64,000 bases of DNA from Paracoccus hibiscisoli (lineage in GTDB: Bacteria > Pseudomonadota > Alphaproteobacteria > Rhodobacterales > Rhodobacteraceae): assembly GCF_005048265.1 (NCBI RefSeq), contig NZ_SUNH01000016.1:55027-119026 (forward strand). Direction: 5' to 3'. The notes beneath the pieces were generated by a model. The model was not told the origin of the DNA. It saw only the letters and a program-made list of their open reading frames with translations, and ran no database searches. Within the stretch, counting starts at the first letter, position 1. Each line of letters opens with the position of its first letter. Positions 47,419-54,668 of this stretch are shown here, piece after piece. Both the position numbers and the translations under genes were made by a program.

Positions 47419-48453
47419 TCAGGCGTGTTCTTCGGCGCTGCCCTGGGGCAGGTCGTCGGCGTAAATGTCGGTCCACAGCTCGGACAGGTCCGGCTCGGGG
47501 CTATCCTTGGCGAATTCGGCGGAATCGTTGACGATTTCCTTGATTTCCTTGTCGATCGCCTTGAGGTCCTCGTCGGTGGCATGCTTGCCGGTCAGCAGAA
47601 GGTCGCGGACGCTCTCGATCGGGTCACGCTCGTCGCGCATCTTCTGGACCTCCTCGCGGGTCCGGTATTTCGCCGGGTCCGACATCGAGTGGCCGCGATA
47701 GCGATAGGTCATGACCTCCAGGATGTAGGGGCCCTTGCCGGCGCGGCAATGCGCCACGGCCTTCTCGCCCGCCGCCTTGACGGCCAGCACGTCCATGCCG
47801 TCGACCTGTTCGCCGGGGATGCCGAAGGCCTCTCCGCGACCGAAGAAGGTCGTCGATTTCGTGGACCGCTTGACCGACATGCCCATGGCATACTGGTTGT
47901 TCTCGATCACGAAGACGACCGGCAGGTCCCACAGCTCGGCCATGTTGTAGGTCTCATAGACCTGGCCCTGGTTCGCCGCACCGTCGCCGAAATAGGTGAA
48001 GGTGACGTTGTCATTGCCCAGATACTTGTCGGCAAAGGCCAGCCCTGCGCCAAGTGGTACCTGCGCTGCCACGATGCCGTGGCCGCCATAGAAATGCTTT
48101 TCGCGGCTGAACATGTGCATGCTGCCGCCCTTGCCCTTGGAATAGCCGTCCTGACGCCCGGTCAGCTCGGCCATGACGCCGCGCGCCTCCATTCCGCAGG
48201 CCAGCATGTGGCCGTGGTCCCGGTAGCTGGTGATGCGCTTGTCGCCTTCCTTGGCACAGGCCTCCAGGCCCACGACCACGGCTTCCTGCCCGATATAGAG
48301 GTGGCAGAATCCGCCGATCAGACCCATGCCGTACAGCTGGCCCGCCTTCTCCTCGAATCGCCGGATCAGCAGCATGTCCCGATAGTATTGCAGCAACTCG
48401 TCCTTCGACACGTTCGAAGGTGCCTCCTGTTGGGGGCTTGGTTTCCTGGCCAT
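47419..48453 (-). CDS. pdhA: Pyruvate dehydrogenase E1 alpha
   Basis: E1 alpha binds TPP and carries the regulatory face of the heterotetramer. The 344-residue protein has the conserved KGGSMHMFSREKHFYGGHGI, the TPP-binding motif YFGDGAANQGQVYETYNMAE and the C-terminal YRYRGHSMSDPAKYRTREEV loop, where eukaryotic E1 alpha is phosphorylated. A GAGAGGAT sequence lies about ten bases before the ATG. It is the first gene of the operon, and a long palindrome lies 25 bases upstream. Confidence 0.96.
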   Translation of the reverse strand: MARKPSPQQEAPSNVSKDELLQYYRDMLLIRRFEEKAGQLYGMGLIGGFCHLYIGQEAVVVGLEACAKEGDKRITSYRDHGHMLACGMEARGVMAELTGRQDGYSKGKGGSMHMFSREKHFYGGHGIVAAQVPLGAGLAFADKYLGNDNVTFTYFGDGAANQGQVYETYNMAELWDLPVVFVIENNQYAMGMSVKRSTKSTTFFGRGEAFGIPGEQVDGMDVLAVKAAGEKAVAHCRAGKGPYILEVMTYRYRGHSMSDPAKYRTREEVQKMRDERDPIESVRDLLLTGKHATDEDLKAIDKEIKEIVNDSAEFAKDSPEPDLSELWTDIYADDLPQGSAEEHA

Positions 48454-48477
48454 GCGGCGTATCCTCTCTGGATGCGT

Positions 48478-48507
48478 TACGGATAGTTCAGCGTTAAACT
48501 ATCCGTA
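48478..48507 (-). promoter_or_regulatory. Perfect 11-bp inverted repeat upstream of pdhA
   Basis: TACGGATAGTT (48478-48488) is the exact reverse complement of AACTATCCGTA (48497-48507), separated by 8 bases. It is AT-rich compared with the background and starts 25 bases upstream of the pdhA ATG, so it is either an operator or a 5' UTR hairpin of the pdh operon. Confidence 0.6.
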
Positions 48508-48560
48508 GCGCATCGCCCGCAGCCGTGCAATCCCGCAGCCCCGACCCGCAGATCCGCGCC

Positions 48561-48854
48561 TCAGCGCAGCAGCACCTCGTCGGCGCGCAGCAGGCCCAGG
48601 ACCTCTCGGGCGCGTTCGTCCAGCAGATCCAGGTCCAGGTAATCGTCCGACAGGCGGCGGGTCAGGTTCTGCATGCGCGCGACATCGGCGCGCAGCGTGT
48701 CGCGCGCGGTCTGCAGCTCGGCCGTCTCGGCCTGGATCTGGATGCGCCGTAGGATGCCCGACGGCCCCTGCACCGCCGCATAGGCGAAATAGAGGGACAG
48801 CAGCACGGTCAGGACCAGAAAGACGGTGGCGCCGATGGACAGTCGTTGGGGCAT
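48561..48854 (-). CDS. ftsB: FtsB/DivIC-like septum formation protein
   Basis: A 97-residue bitopic protein: a hydrophobic segment (about 8-28), a coiled coil (AELQTARDTLRADVARMQNL, about 43-62), and a short C-terminal periplasmic part with LLDERAREVLGLLRADEVLL, matching the FtsB/DivIC septum-formation initiator family. FtsB links FtsL and FtsQ in the divisome. It lies upstream of the pdh operon in the same orientation, an arrangement frequent in alphaproteobacteria. ftsL is at 54318-54668. Confidence 0.87.
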   Translation of the reverse strand: MPQRLSIGATVFLVLTVLLSLYFAYAAVQGPSGILRRIQIQAETAELQTARDTLRADVARMQNLTRRLSDDYLDLDLLDERAREVLGLLRADEVLLR

Positions 48855-48926
48855 GGGGGAATCCTTGTCGCGGGGTCGATCATGCCACAGCGCAACCGGC
48901 GGGGGAATCCCCGTCGGCGGCCCCGG

Positions 48927-49706
48927 TCAGGCGCGGTCGCGGAGCATCGCCTCTAACTGGCGGGCGTGGTCTGCCAGCCCCCAGGGCGGGTTCAGCACGA
49001 TCATCCCCGATCCGATCATCGAATGGCCGGGCCGCGCGGGCGGAAAGGCGACCTCCGACAGCAGGGCCTCGGGGAAATCGCTGGTCAGCTGCGCGGTCAT
49101 GCCCAGATGGCGGTGGTCGGTCAGGATCGGATACCACAGCGCAATGACGCCCACGTTCCATTTCCGCGCGATCAGCCCGATCTGGCGGGGAATCGCGGTA
49201 TAGTCGGTCTTGACCTCATAGCTGGGGTCGATCAGCAGCAGGCCACGGCGCGGTTCCGGGGGGCAGACGGCCTGCGCCATCTGGAACCCGTCCTGCTGGT
49301 GGATGGTGGCAAAGCCCGCGACGCGGCGCAGGGCCTGGCATTCCGCCGGATGCAGCTCGGCCAGATGGGCGCGATCCTCGAACCGCAGGAAATGCCCGGC
49401 GATCAGTGGCGATCCGGGATAGGCGCTGTCGCCACGCAGGGCGCGAATCGCGGTCAGCGCGCGGATCAGGGGGTGATCGTCCGGCAGCCAGCCTTCGGCC
49501 GTGGCGCGGGCGATGCCCTGGGCGGCCTCTTGGGTCTTCTGCGCCTCGGGCGCAGTCAGGTCATAGAGGCCGCGCCCGGCATGGGTTTCCAGATAGGACA
49601 GCGGCTTGTCCTTGCGGGTCAGATAGTCCAGCGCGACGGCCAGCAGGGCGTGCTTGTGCAGGTCGGCCAGATTTCCGGCATGATAGGCGTGTTGATAACT
49701 GAGCAT
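48927..49706 (-). CDS. rlmJ: 23S rRNA (adenine2030-N6)-methyltransferase RlmJ
   Basis: RlmJ methylates A2030 in 23S rRNA using SAM. The 259-residue protein starts with MLSYQHAYHAGNLADLHKHA, the distinctive RlmJ N-terminus, continues YLETHAGRGLYDLTA (SAM site), and carries the N6-adenine catalytic tetrapeptide as LLIDPSYEVKTDY. The C-terminal IVLNPPWGLADHARQLEAML matches the family. The gene is monocistronic to its downstream side. Confidence 0.92.
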   Translation of the reverse strand: MLSYQHAYHAGNLADLHKHALLAVALDYLTRKDKPLSYLETHAGRGLYDLTAPEAQKTQEAAQGIARATAEGWLPDDHPLIRALTAIRALRGDSAYPGSPLIAGHFLRFEDRAHLAELHPAECQALRRVAGFATIHQQDGFQMAQAVCPPEPRRGLLLIDPSYEVKTDYTAIPRQIGLIARKWNVGVIALWYPILTDHRHLGMTAQLTSDFPEALLSEVAFPPARPGHSMIGSGMIVLNPPWGLADHARQLEAMLRDRA

Positions 49707-49745
49707 GGGCCAGCCATAGCGCGCCGGGCGCGGCCCGAAAAGCCG

Positions 49746-49964
49746 TCAATCGTCGCTGCGGCGCAGTTCCGACCGGCCCTTGAGGACGCGATCACCGTCC
49801 TGCTGTTCGATCAGATAGGCGGGGTCATCGCGGCTGGCCTTGCGGCTGACGCGGCTGCCCTTGATCGTCCGCTCGACGTCATCGGTAAAGATGTCGGTAA
49901 TGGTGCCGCTGGCCGTATGGCCCGCCCAGCTCCATTCAACCTTGGTGCCCTTGCGCAGAATCAT
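49746..49964 (-). CDS. Hypervirulence-associated TUDOR-domain (DUF2945) small protein
   Basis: A 72-residue protein whose whole length fits the Hva1 TUDOR/DUF2945 family: MILRKGTKVEWSWAGHTASG, ITDIFTDDVERTIKGSRVSR, then DDPAYLIEQQDGDRVLKGRS. Family members are stress-related and of unknown biochemical function; TUDOR-like folds often bind nucleic acids or modified peptides. The start at 49962-49964 has a perfect GGAGG, but that GGAGG lies inside a 9-bp hairpin. Longer in-frame ORFs upstream run into the hairpin array and are not real coding. It lies directly downstream of the CcsR-like array. Confidence 0.87.
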   Translation of the reverse strand: MILRKGTKVEWSWAGHTASGTITDIFTDDVERTIKGSRVSRKASRDDPAYLIEQQDGDRVLKGRSELRRSDD

Positions 49965-49967
49965 GAC

Positions 49968-49990
49968 GCCTCCGACGATCTGTCGGAGGC
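49968..49990 (-). promoter_or_regulatory. Shine-Dalgarno-sequestering hairpin of the TUDOR gene
   Basis: On the minus strand GCCTCCGAC (49982-49990) pairs perfectly with GTCGGAGGC (49968-49976) over a 5-base loop. The right arm contains the GGAGG Shine-Dalgarno, whose 3' end is four bases from the ATG. Translation therefore needs opening of the hairpin, a possible RNA switch or thermometer-like control. Confidence 0.75.
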
Positions 49991-50024
49991 AATGCGCGAT
50001 GGGGTGTTCCGGTTCCGGATAAGG

Positions 50025-50098
50025 GCGCGGCGACCTCCAGGGAGGAGGAGGGAGGTCGCCGCTGAACGCTGGCCCAGGGAGGAGGAGGGGCCGCGTAT
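50025..50098. repeat. 74-bp direct repeat copy A inside the hairpin array
   Basis: Bases 50025-50098 are identical to 50207-50280 (copy B), covering the first two hairpins of each sub-block. Beyond these 74 bases the similarity continues with substitutions through hairpins 3-4 and 7-8, so a four-hairpin block of about 150 bp was duplicated. Confidence 0.9.
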
Positions 50099-50552
50099 GG
50101 GGTGCGGTAGGGCCAGGGAGGAGGAGGGCCGTACCGCCAGCGCCAGATCCGGGAGGGAGGAGAGGACCCGGCGCAACCGTTTGCCGCAATTTGGGCGGCT
50201 ATGAAGGCGCGGCGACCTCCAGGGAGGAGGAGGGAGGTCGCCGCTGAACGCTGGCCCAGGGAGGAGGAGGGGCCGCGTATAGGGTGCGGCAGGGCCAGGG
50301 AGGAGGAGAGGCCGTGCCGCGAACGCCGGGTCCGGGAGGGAGGAGGAGAGGACCGGGCGTATCTGGGTGCCGCGAATGGGGCGGCTATGAATTTTGTGCG
50401 GCGACCCCTGGGAGGGAGGAGCGGGGCCGCCGCTTCGCACAGGAACCCGGGGAGGAGGGTCAGGTTCCTTGGCAACTTTGGGCGGCATCCTCAGGGAGGA
50501 GGAGAGAGGATGCCGCCATTCCCGGACCCAGGGAGGAGGGGAGGGCCGGGAA
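50027..50552 (-). ncRNA. CcsR ('cuckoo')-type array of 12 CCTCCTCCC-loop hairpins
   Basis: Twelve consecutive hairpins read on the minus strand. In + coordinates: 50027-50062, 50066-50096, 50104-50137, 50141-50173, 50209-50244, 50248-50278, 50286-50320, 50323-50360, 50398-50433, 50441-50469, 50481-50517, 50519-50552. The loops contain CTCCTCCTCCCT or a close variant (for example the exact 12 bases at 50039-50050, 50076-50087, 50115-50126, 50221-50232 and 50258-50269). Several stems are perfect over 12 bp (first, fifth, eleventh). CCUCC is the anti-Shine-Dalgarno sequence, so exposed loops could pair with ribosome-binding sites. Known family: in Rhodobacter sphaeroides CcsR1-4 RNAs carry the same CCUCCUCCC motif and lie next to a DUF1127 gene in a stress-induced transcript. 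The same DUF1127 arrangement is seen here, but with twelve hairpins. Confidence 0.88.
50207..50280. repeat. 74-bp direct repeat copy B inside the hairpin array
   Basis: This is the identical partner of 50025-50098, spaced 182 bases apart. The linker GGGCGGCTATGAA is repeated as well (50193-50205 and again at 50379-50391), so the array probably grew by repeated duplication. Confidence 0.9.
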
Positions 50553-50572
50553 AGCGAATTCTTTGTTGACCC

Positions 50573-50800
50573 TTAGCGGGCCGAACCCCAGGCCGCTTCG
50601 TGGGCCAGGCGGGTGATCATCGAACGGCTGATGCCCAGATCGTCCAGATCGCGGGTCGTCAGCGCGTTGAGTTCACGCACGGTCTGGCGGTAAACGGCGC
50701 GGCGGGCGCGGTTTTCCTGCATCCGCTGGATCGCGGTCATCAAGCGGCCACGCAGGCCGGCTTCGGCGGCGGTGTTCTGTGCCTGGGCGATAACAGCCAT
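50573..50800 (-). CDS. DUF1127 small protein heading the CcsR-like array
   Basis: A 75-residue basic protein. The start at 50798-50800 (MAVIAQAQNTAAEAGLRGRL) has AAAGGA upstream. The C-terminal half YRQTVRELNALTTRDLDDLG, ISRSMITRLAHEAAWG carries the DUF1127 signature. In R. sphaeroides the homologous gene (RSP_6037, CcaF1) is co-transcribed with CcsR1-4 and its protein binds RNA. The same arrangement here, with the first hairpin 20 bases after the stop, strongly suggests co-transcription. Stress-sigma control is known for the relative but no RpoH or RpoE promoter was recognised here. Confidence 0.9.
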   Translation of the reverse strand: MAVIAQAQNTAAEAGLRGRLMTAIQRMQENRARRAVYRQTVRELNALTTRDLDDLGISRSMITRLAHEAAWGSAR

Positions 50801-51138
50801 TGTCGTATCCTTTCGGTTCATCTCGTCTGCGCCGTTCCCGGATTGGCCCGGCGTTTCGTTGGATTGAAGATGACCCCTTTGCCGCGATTGCACAACGGAC
50901 GGTTTCGTAATGCTGCCATGCAGCAATTGCATGACTGACGCTGACCTATCGCCCCGCTACGTCATGAAATGTTGACATAAAATTGACACGATACATCTGT
51001 TAGCGATCACGCCGCGCGGCCAAAAAGTGCCTGTTTGAAAGCGGTTAGCCGCCCGGGGCACGGAATGTCGCAGGGGGTGTTGAGGCCGGCGGTTCTGTGC
51101 TTCATGCTGGCTAACACACAAGAGACGAGGTGCCTTCC
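50801..51138. promoter_or_regulatory. 338-base divergent region between DUF1127 gene and mrp
   Basis: No gene is supported here. On the plus strand two TTGACA boxes occur (50972-50977 and 50983-50988) in an AT-rich patch, but neither has a convincing -10 at 16-18 bases, so a promoter for mrp is only a candidate. A palindromic patch TGCTGCCATGCAGCA followed by ATTGCAT lies near 50911-50931. The promoter of the DUF1127/CcsR unit must lie here on the minus strand; I could not assign its sigma factor. Confidence 0.4.
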
Positions 51139-52230
51139 ATGTCCGTCAGCCGCGAAGCGATCCTTACGGCAATCGCCGATATCCCCCTTCCGCAGGGGGG
51201 AACGCTGGGTCAGGTGGACCTGATCCGGGCCCTGGTGGTCGATGAGGGCCTGGTGCGATTCGTCCTGGAGGTCGAGAACGCGGCCACTGCCGAGGCCATG
51301 AAGCCGGTCGAGGCCGAGGCCCGCGCCCGCATCGAGCGGCTGGACGGCGTGAGCCGCGTCCAGATCGTGATGACCGCGCCCGCCAACCCCGCCCCGCCCC
51401 GCGCGGTGTCGGGCCAGGGCGAGGCGCCGTCGCTGAAGATCGGCGGCCACCCCAAGCCGCAGGGCGGGCCGCAGGCCATCCCCGGCGTGCGCCACATCAT
51501 CGCCATCGGCTCGGGCAAGGGTGGGGTGGGGAAATCGACCGTCACCTCGAACCTTGCCGTGGCGCTGGCGCGGGCGGGCCGCAAGGTCGGGCTGCTGGAC
51601 GCGGATATCTATGGCCCCTCGCAGCCGCGCATGATGGGCGTGTCGGGGCGGCCCGCCAGCCCGGACGGGCAGCGCATCGAGCCGCTGCATGCGCATGGCG
51701 TCACGGTCATGTCCATCGGCCTGATGCTCAAGGAGGGCGAGGCGCTGGTCTGGCGCGGCCCGATGCTGATGGGCGCCCTGCAGCAGTTGCTGCAGCAGGT
51801 GAACTGGGGCGAGCTGGACGTGCTGCTGATCGACCTGCCGCCCGGCACCGGCGACGTGCAATTGAGCCTGTGCCAGAAGGCCCCGGTCACCGGCGCGATC
51901 ATCGTGTCCACGCCCCAGGACGTCGCCCTGCTGGACGCGCGGCGCGCCATCGACATGTTCGGCAAGCTCAAGACCCCGGTCCTGGGGCTGATCGAGAACA
52001 TGTCCACCTATATCTGCCCCAAATGCGGGCACGAGGCGCATCTGTTCGGTCATGGCGGCGTCGCCACCGAGGCCGAGGCGCTGAACCTGCCCTTCCTGGG
52101 CGCCCTGCCGCTGGAGCTGGAGGTGCGTCTGGCCGGCGATTCGGGTCGTCCGGTGGCCTTGGGTGACGGCGCCGTGGCGCAGGCCTATGCGCAGTTGGCC
52201 GACCGTCTGGTCCAGGACGGCATCGCCTGA
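51139..52230 (+). CDS. mrp: Mrp/NBP35 family iron-sulfur carrier ATPase
   Basis: Mrp proteins are P-loop scaffolds that carry and transfer [4Fe-4S] clusters. The 363-residue protein has an N-terminal MIP18-like domain ([20 protein letters not shown], about 8-75), then the NTPase with deviant Walker [34 protein letters not shown] switch, [19 protein letters not shown], and the cluster-binding [12 protein letters not shown] (about 293-304). The ATG at 51139 matches the family start; the ATG at 51130 is an alternative. Confidence 0.93.
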   Translation: MSVSREAILTAIADIPLPQGGTLGQVDLIRALVVDEGLVRFVLEVENAATAEAMKPVEAEARARIERLDGVSRVQIVMTAPANPAPPRAVSGQGEAPSLKIGGHPKPQGGPQAIPGVRHIIAIGSGKGGVGKSTVTSNLAVALARAGRKVGLLDADIYGPSQPRMMGVSGRPASPDGQRIEPLHAHGVTVMSIGLMLKEGEALVWRGPMLMGALQQLLQQVNWGELDVLLIDLPPGTGDVQLSLCQKAPVTGAIIVSTPQDVALLDARRAIDMFGKLKTPVLGLIENMSTYICPKCGHEAHLFGHGGVATEAEALNLPFLGALPLELEVRLAGDSGRPVALGDGAVAQAYAQLADRLVQDGIA

Positions 52231-52754
52231 GGCGGGAATTCACGGGACTTCCGGGATAGCACGGGACGGGAGGGGCAAAACCCCTCTCGGTTCCGTGATC
52301 CGATGTGAGCGGGCGCTGAAAATCCTGCCGCTTGCCCAGAGTTTCAGCTTGCCTGGCCGTGAACTGTGGTGATTTCGCCTCAGGGGGTGAAAAAACATCG
52401 GCGCGACCTGCCTTCTATATCTGGTGTGCCTTTCCGGCCACGCTACCAGCCCTCGGTGTAATCGCGCAATTCGCCGTGCCTTGGGTGATTCGGGGCCTGT
52501 CGAACTCATGCGCGGAATGCGGCCTGCGCCCCAAGAATGCCGTTGCTTCCCATGAAATCCCATGTCACAACCGGATCACGAAAACGGGCAGTGAATGGGG
52601 CGCCAAGACCCCGGACAAGGCGAAGCAGAGTTCATACAGGCAACCGTTTTCCAACATAGTCGGCCCGCTTGCGCGAGCAGCACCTCCCCCAGGTGGCGCA
52701 GGCAGGGTCGGCAACCAACCCCGCAAAGGGGCCCGGGTAATCGGGAACGAGGGC

Positions 52755-52788
52755 GGCGGATCGGGCAGTGGCAGCGGCCCGATCCGCC
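52755..52788 (+). promoter_or_regulatory. Perfect 11-bp hairpin in the mraZ leader
   Basis: GGCGGATCGGG (52755-52765) pairs with CCCGATCCGCC (52778-52788) over a 12-base loop, followed by a pyrimidine run CTTTCTCTTT. It is terminator-like and may be an attenuator of the division cluster. Confidence 0.6.
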
Positions 52789-52792
52789 CTTT

Positions 52793-52815
52793 CTCTTTCG
52801 GACGTCCCGAAAGAG
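52793..52815 (+). promoter_or_regulatory. Second perfect 9-bp hairpin in the mraZ leader
   Basis: CTCTTTCGG (52793-52801) pairs with CCGAAAGAG (52807-52815) over a 5-base loop, 23 bases before the mraZ start. Its left arm uses the pyrimidine tail of the first hairpin, so the two structures occupy consecutive positions. Confidence 0.6.
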
Positions 52816-52838
52816 CAGGCAGTGAGGGCGGGTGCCAG

Positions 52839-53351
52839 GTGGCGCGTAAGTTCAGAGGCACCGAAACCGTCAAGGTCGATGGAAAGGGTCGGATGTCGAT
52901 CCCGGCCCGTCTGCGCCGCGTGTTCGATGCCGGAGACCCCTCATTCGCAGGCGCCAATACCGGACGCACGCAGCTGGTGGTCGTCTATGGTCCCGACTGG
53001 TGGAACTGGATCGAGCTCTACACCATCGAGGCGATCGAGGAGATCGACGAACAGATCGATCGCCTGACCCGCGGCAGCCAGGAGCGTCGTTGGCTGGAGC
53101 TGCTCATGAACGGCCAGTCCACCGACCTTGAGATCGACCGCGAGGGGCGTCTGGTCCTGCCCGCCAAGCTGCGCGACAAGCTGGGCTTCGGCGAGGGCAC
53201 CGAGACGATCTTTGAGTCGCGCGGCGACTATATCCAGGTCTATCACCCCGAGACGCGCCCCAAGGATGTCGAGGCGCTGGAGGAGTTCGCCGCCAGCAAG
53301 GGCCCCGAGTTCGACCCCCGCGCCTTCCTGCACCAAGCGAGCGAGGGCTGA
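52839..53351 (+). CDS. mraZ: MraZ, transcriptional regulator of the division cluster
   Basis: MraZ is a DNA-binding protein that controls the dcw cluster through repeats in its own promoter. The 170-residue product, from a GTG at 52839, begins [20 protein letters not shown], the first SpoVT/AbrB-like domain, and repeats the fold with [20 protein letters not shown]. The C-terminal tail is acidic. The preceding ORF extends 169 codons upstream in frame but contains no family sequence, so the GTG is chosen. Confidence 0.93.
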   Translation: MARKFRGTETVKVDGKGRMSIPARLRRVFDAGDPSFAGANTGRTQLVVVYGPDWWNWIELYTIEAIEEIDEQIDRLTRGSQERRWLELLMNGQSTDLEIDREGRLVLPAKLRDKLGFGEGTETIFESRGDYIQVYHPETRPKDVEALEEFAASKGPEFDPRAFLHQASEG

Positions 53352-53355
53352 GGCC

Positions 53356-54318
53356 ATGTCCGATCCGCATATCCCCGTTCTTCTGGCGCCGCTGCTGCGG
53401 GCCGTGGCGCCCGTGGCCGGCGTCTGGCTGGACGGCACCTTCGGCGCGGGCGGCTATGCCCGCGGGCTGCTGGAGGCGGGTGCTGCGCAGGTGATCGGCG
53501 TGGACCGCGACCCCGCGGTATTCTCCATGGCCGAGGCGTGGCGCGGCCAGTACGGCGACCGGCTGCGGCTGGTCGAGGGGACGTTTTCCGACATGGACAG
53601 CCTGGCGGGCCAGCCGCTGGACGGGGTGGTGCTGGACCTTGGCGTCAGCTCGATGCAGCTGGATCAGGCGGATCGCGGGTTCTCGTTCATGCGCGACGGG
53701 CCGCTGGACATGCGGATGGGGGGCGACGTGCCCTCGGCTGCCGATCTGCTGAACAGCGCCGAGGAATCCGAGATCGCCGATGTGCTGTATCACTACGGCG
53801 AAGAGCGCGCCGCGCGCCGCATCGCGCGGGCCATCGTCGCCGCGCGTCCGCTGACGCGGACCACGCAACTGGCGCAGGTGGTCACCGGCTGCCTGCCGCG
53901 CGCGAAACCCGGCCAGAGCCACCCCGCCACCCGCAGCTTTCAGGCGATCCGCATCTGGGTGAACGACGAATTCGGCCAGCTGGTCGCGGGCCTGTCCGCC
54001 GCCGAGCGCGCGCTGAAGCCCGGCGGGCAGCTGGCCGTGGTCAGCTTTCATTCGCTGGAGGACCGCATCGTCAAGCGGTTCATGCAGGCCCGCGCCGACG
54101 CGGGGGGCGGCGGCAACCGATATGCCCCGGTCACCGCGACGGTTCAGCCCGCCTTCACGCTGCCGCTTCGGCGCGCGATCGGGCCGGACCCTGACGAGCT
54201 GGACGTTAACCCCCGCGCCCGTTCGGCATTGCTGCGGGTGGCGGTGCGCACCGAGGCGCCCGCGGGCAGCGTCGATGCGCGGTCCCTGGCGATGCCCAGC
54301 CTGCCGGGGGGGCGCTGA
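53356..54318 (+). CDS. rsmH: 16S rRNA (cytosine1402-N4)-methyltransferase RsmH
   Basis: RsmH (MraW) methylates C1402 of 16S rRNA near the P site. The 320-residue protein begins [20 protein letters not shown], has the SAM-binding [20 protein letters not shown], the conserved [32 protein letters not shown] and [14 protein letters not shown] near the C-terminus, all diagnostic. The ATG is four bases after the mraZ stop, and its stop overlaps the ftsL ATG. Confidence 0.96.
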   Translation: MSDPHIPVLLAPLLRAVAPVAGVWLDGTFGAGGYARGLLEAGAAQVIGVDRDPAVFSMAEAWRGQYGDRLRLVEGTFSDMDSLAGQPLDGVVLDLGVSSMQLDQADRGFSFMRDGPLDMRMGGDVPSAADLLNSAEESEIADVLYHYGEERAARRIARAIVAARPLTRTTQLAQVVTGCLPRAKPGQSHPATRSFQAIRIWVNDEFGQLVAGLSAAERALKPGGQLAVVSFHSLEDRIVKRFMQARADAGGGGNRYAPVTATVQPAFTLPLRRAIGPDPDELDVNPRARSALLRVAVRTEAPAGSVDARSLAMPSLPGGR

Positions 54319-54668
54319 TGCGGTCGCTGGCCTATCTGGCCTGCGTGCTGGTGGTCATGGGCATGGCCTTCTGGGCCTATCGCGAAAATTACGCGACCCA
54401 GGCCGCCATCGGAGAGATGTCCCAGGTCCAGCGCGAGATCGCCGGCCTGCGCGAGGAGCTGGGCGTGCTGCGGGCCGAATGGGCGTTTCTGAACCGTCCC
54501 GACCGCCTGCGCCAGCTGGTCGACCTGAACTTTGAGCGCCTGCAGCTGGTCCCGGTGGAATCGGGCCAGTTCCTGGACCTGGACCATATCGACTATCCCA
54601 AGCCGCCGCCGCCGCCCGAGCCGCTGCTGACCCCCGAAACCGACCTGTCCGAGGATGAACAGCCATGA
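54318..54668 (+). CDS. ftsL: FtsL, divisome bitopic protein
   Basis: FtsL binds FtsB and FtsQ and activates FtsWI. The 116-residue protein has an N-terminal membrane helix (about 4-20, AYLACVLVVMGMAFWAY), a coiled coil (QVQREIAGLREELGVLRAEW, about 36-55) and a Pro-rich C-terminus. The position between rsmH and ftsI is diagnostic. Start and stop codons overlap the neighbours. Confidence 0.92.
   Translation: MRSLAYLACVLVVMGMAFWAYRENYATQAAIGEMSQVQREIAGLREELGVLRAEWAFLNRPDRLRQLVDLNFERLQLVPVESGQFLDLDHIDYPKPPPPPEPLLTPETDLSEDEQP

Larger units (their letters stand above)
52231..52838. promoter_or_regulatory. 608-base leader/promoter region upstream of mraZ
   Basis: No gene is supported between mrp and mraZ. 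A stem GAGGGG/CCCCTC (52270-52286) after mrp may be a weak terminator. The 52380-52600 part is AT-richer and probably holds the division-cluster promoter, but I could not fix a -35/-10 pair. I looked for RNase P RNA (conserved GGAAAGTCC core) and did not find it. Two strong hairpins at the mraZ-proximal end are listed separately. Confidence 0.5.

Noticed and set aside
49936..50488. Pro/Ser-rich minus-strand ORFs across the hairpin array
   Set aside because: They are translations of the CCTCCTCCC repeats; compensatory base changes show the DNA is conserved as RNA structure, not protein.
50027..50552. CRISPR-like interpretation of the repeats
   Set aside because: Repeat units are palindromic stem-loops with differing stems and identical loops, spacers are not unique 30-40 bp segments, and there are no cas genes.
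50801..51138. RpoH- or EcfG-type promoter for the DUF1127/CcsR unit
   Set aside because: No spaced pair matched either consensus on the minus strand well enough to report.
52231..52838. RNase P RNA gene upstream of mraZ
   Set aside because: The conserved GGAAAGTCC core and pairing partner were not found.
52580..52838. MraZ-binding TGGG direct repeats
   Set aside because: Only isolated TGGGG strings were seen, without the regular spacing of a MraZ box.
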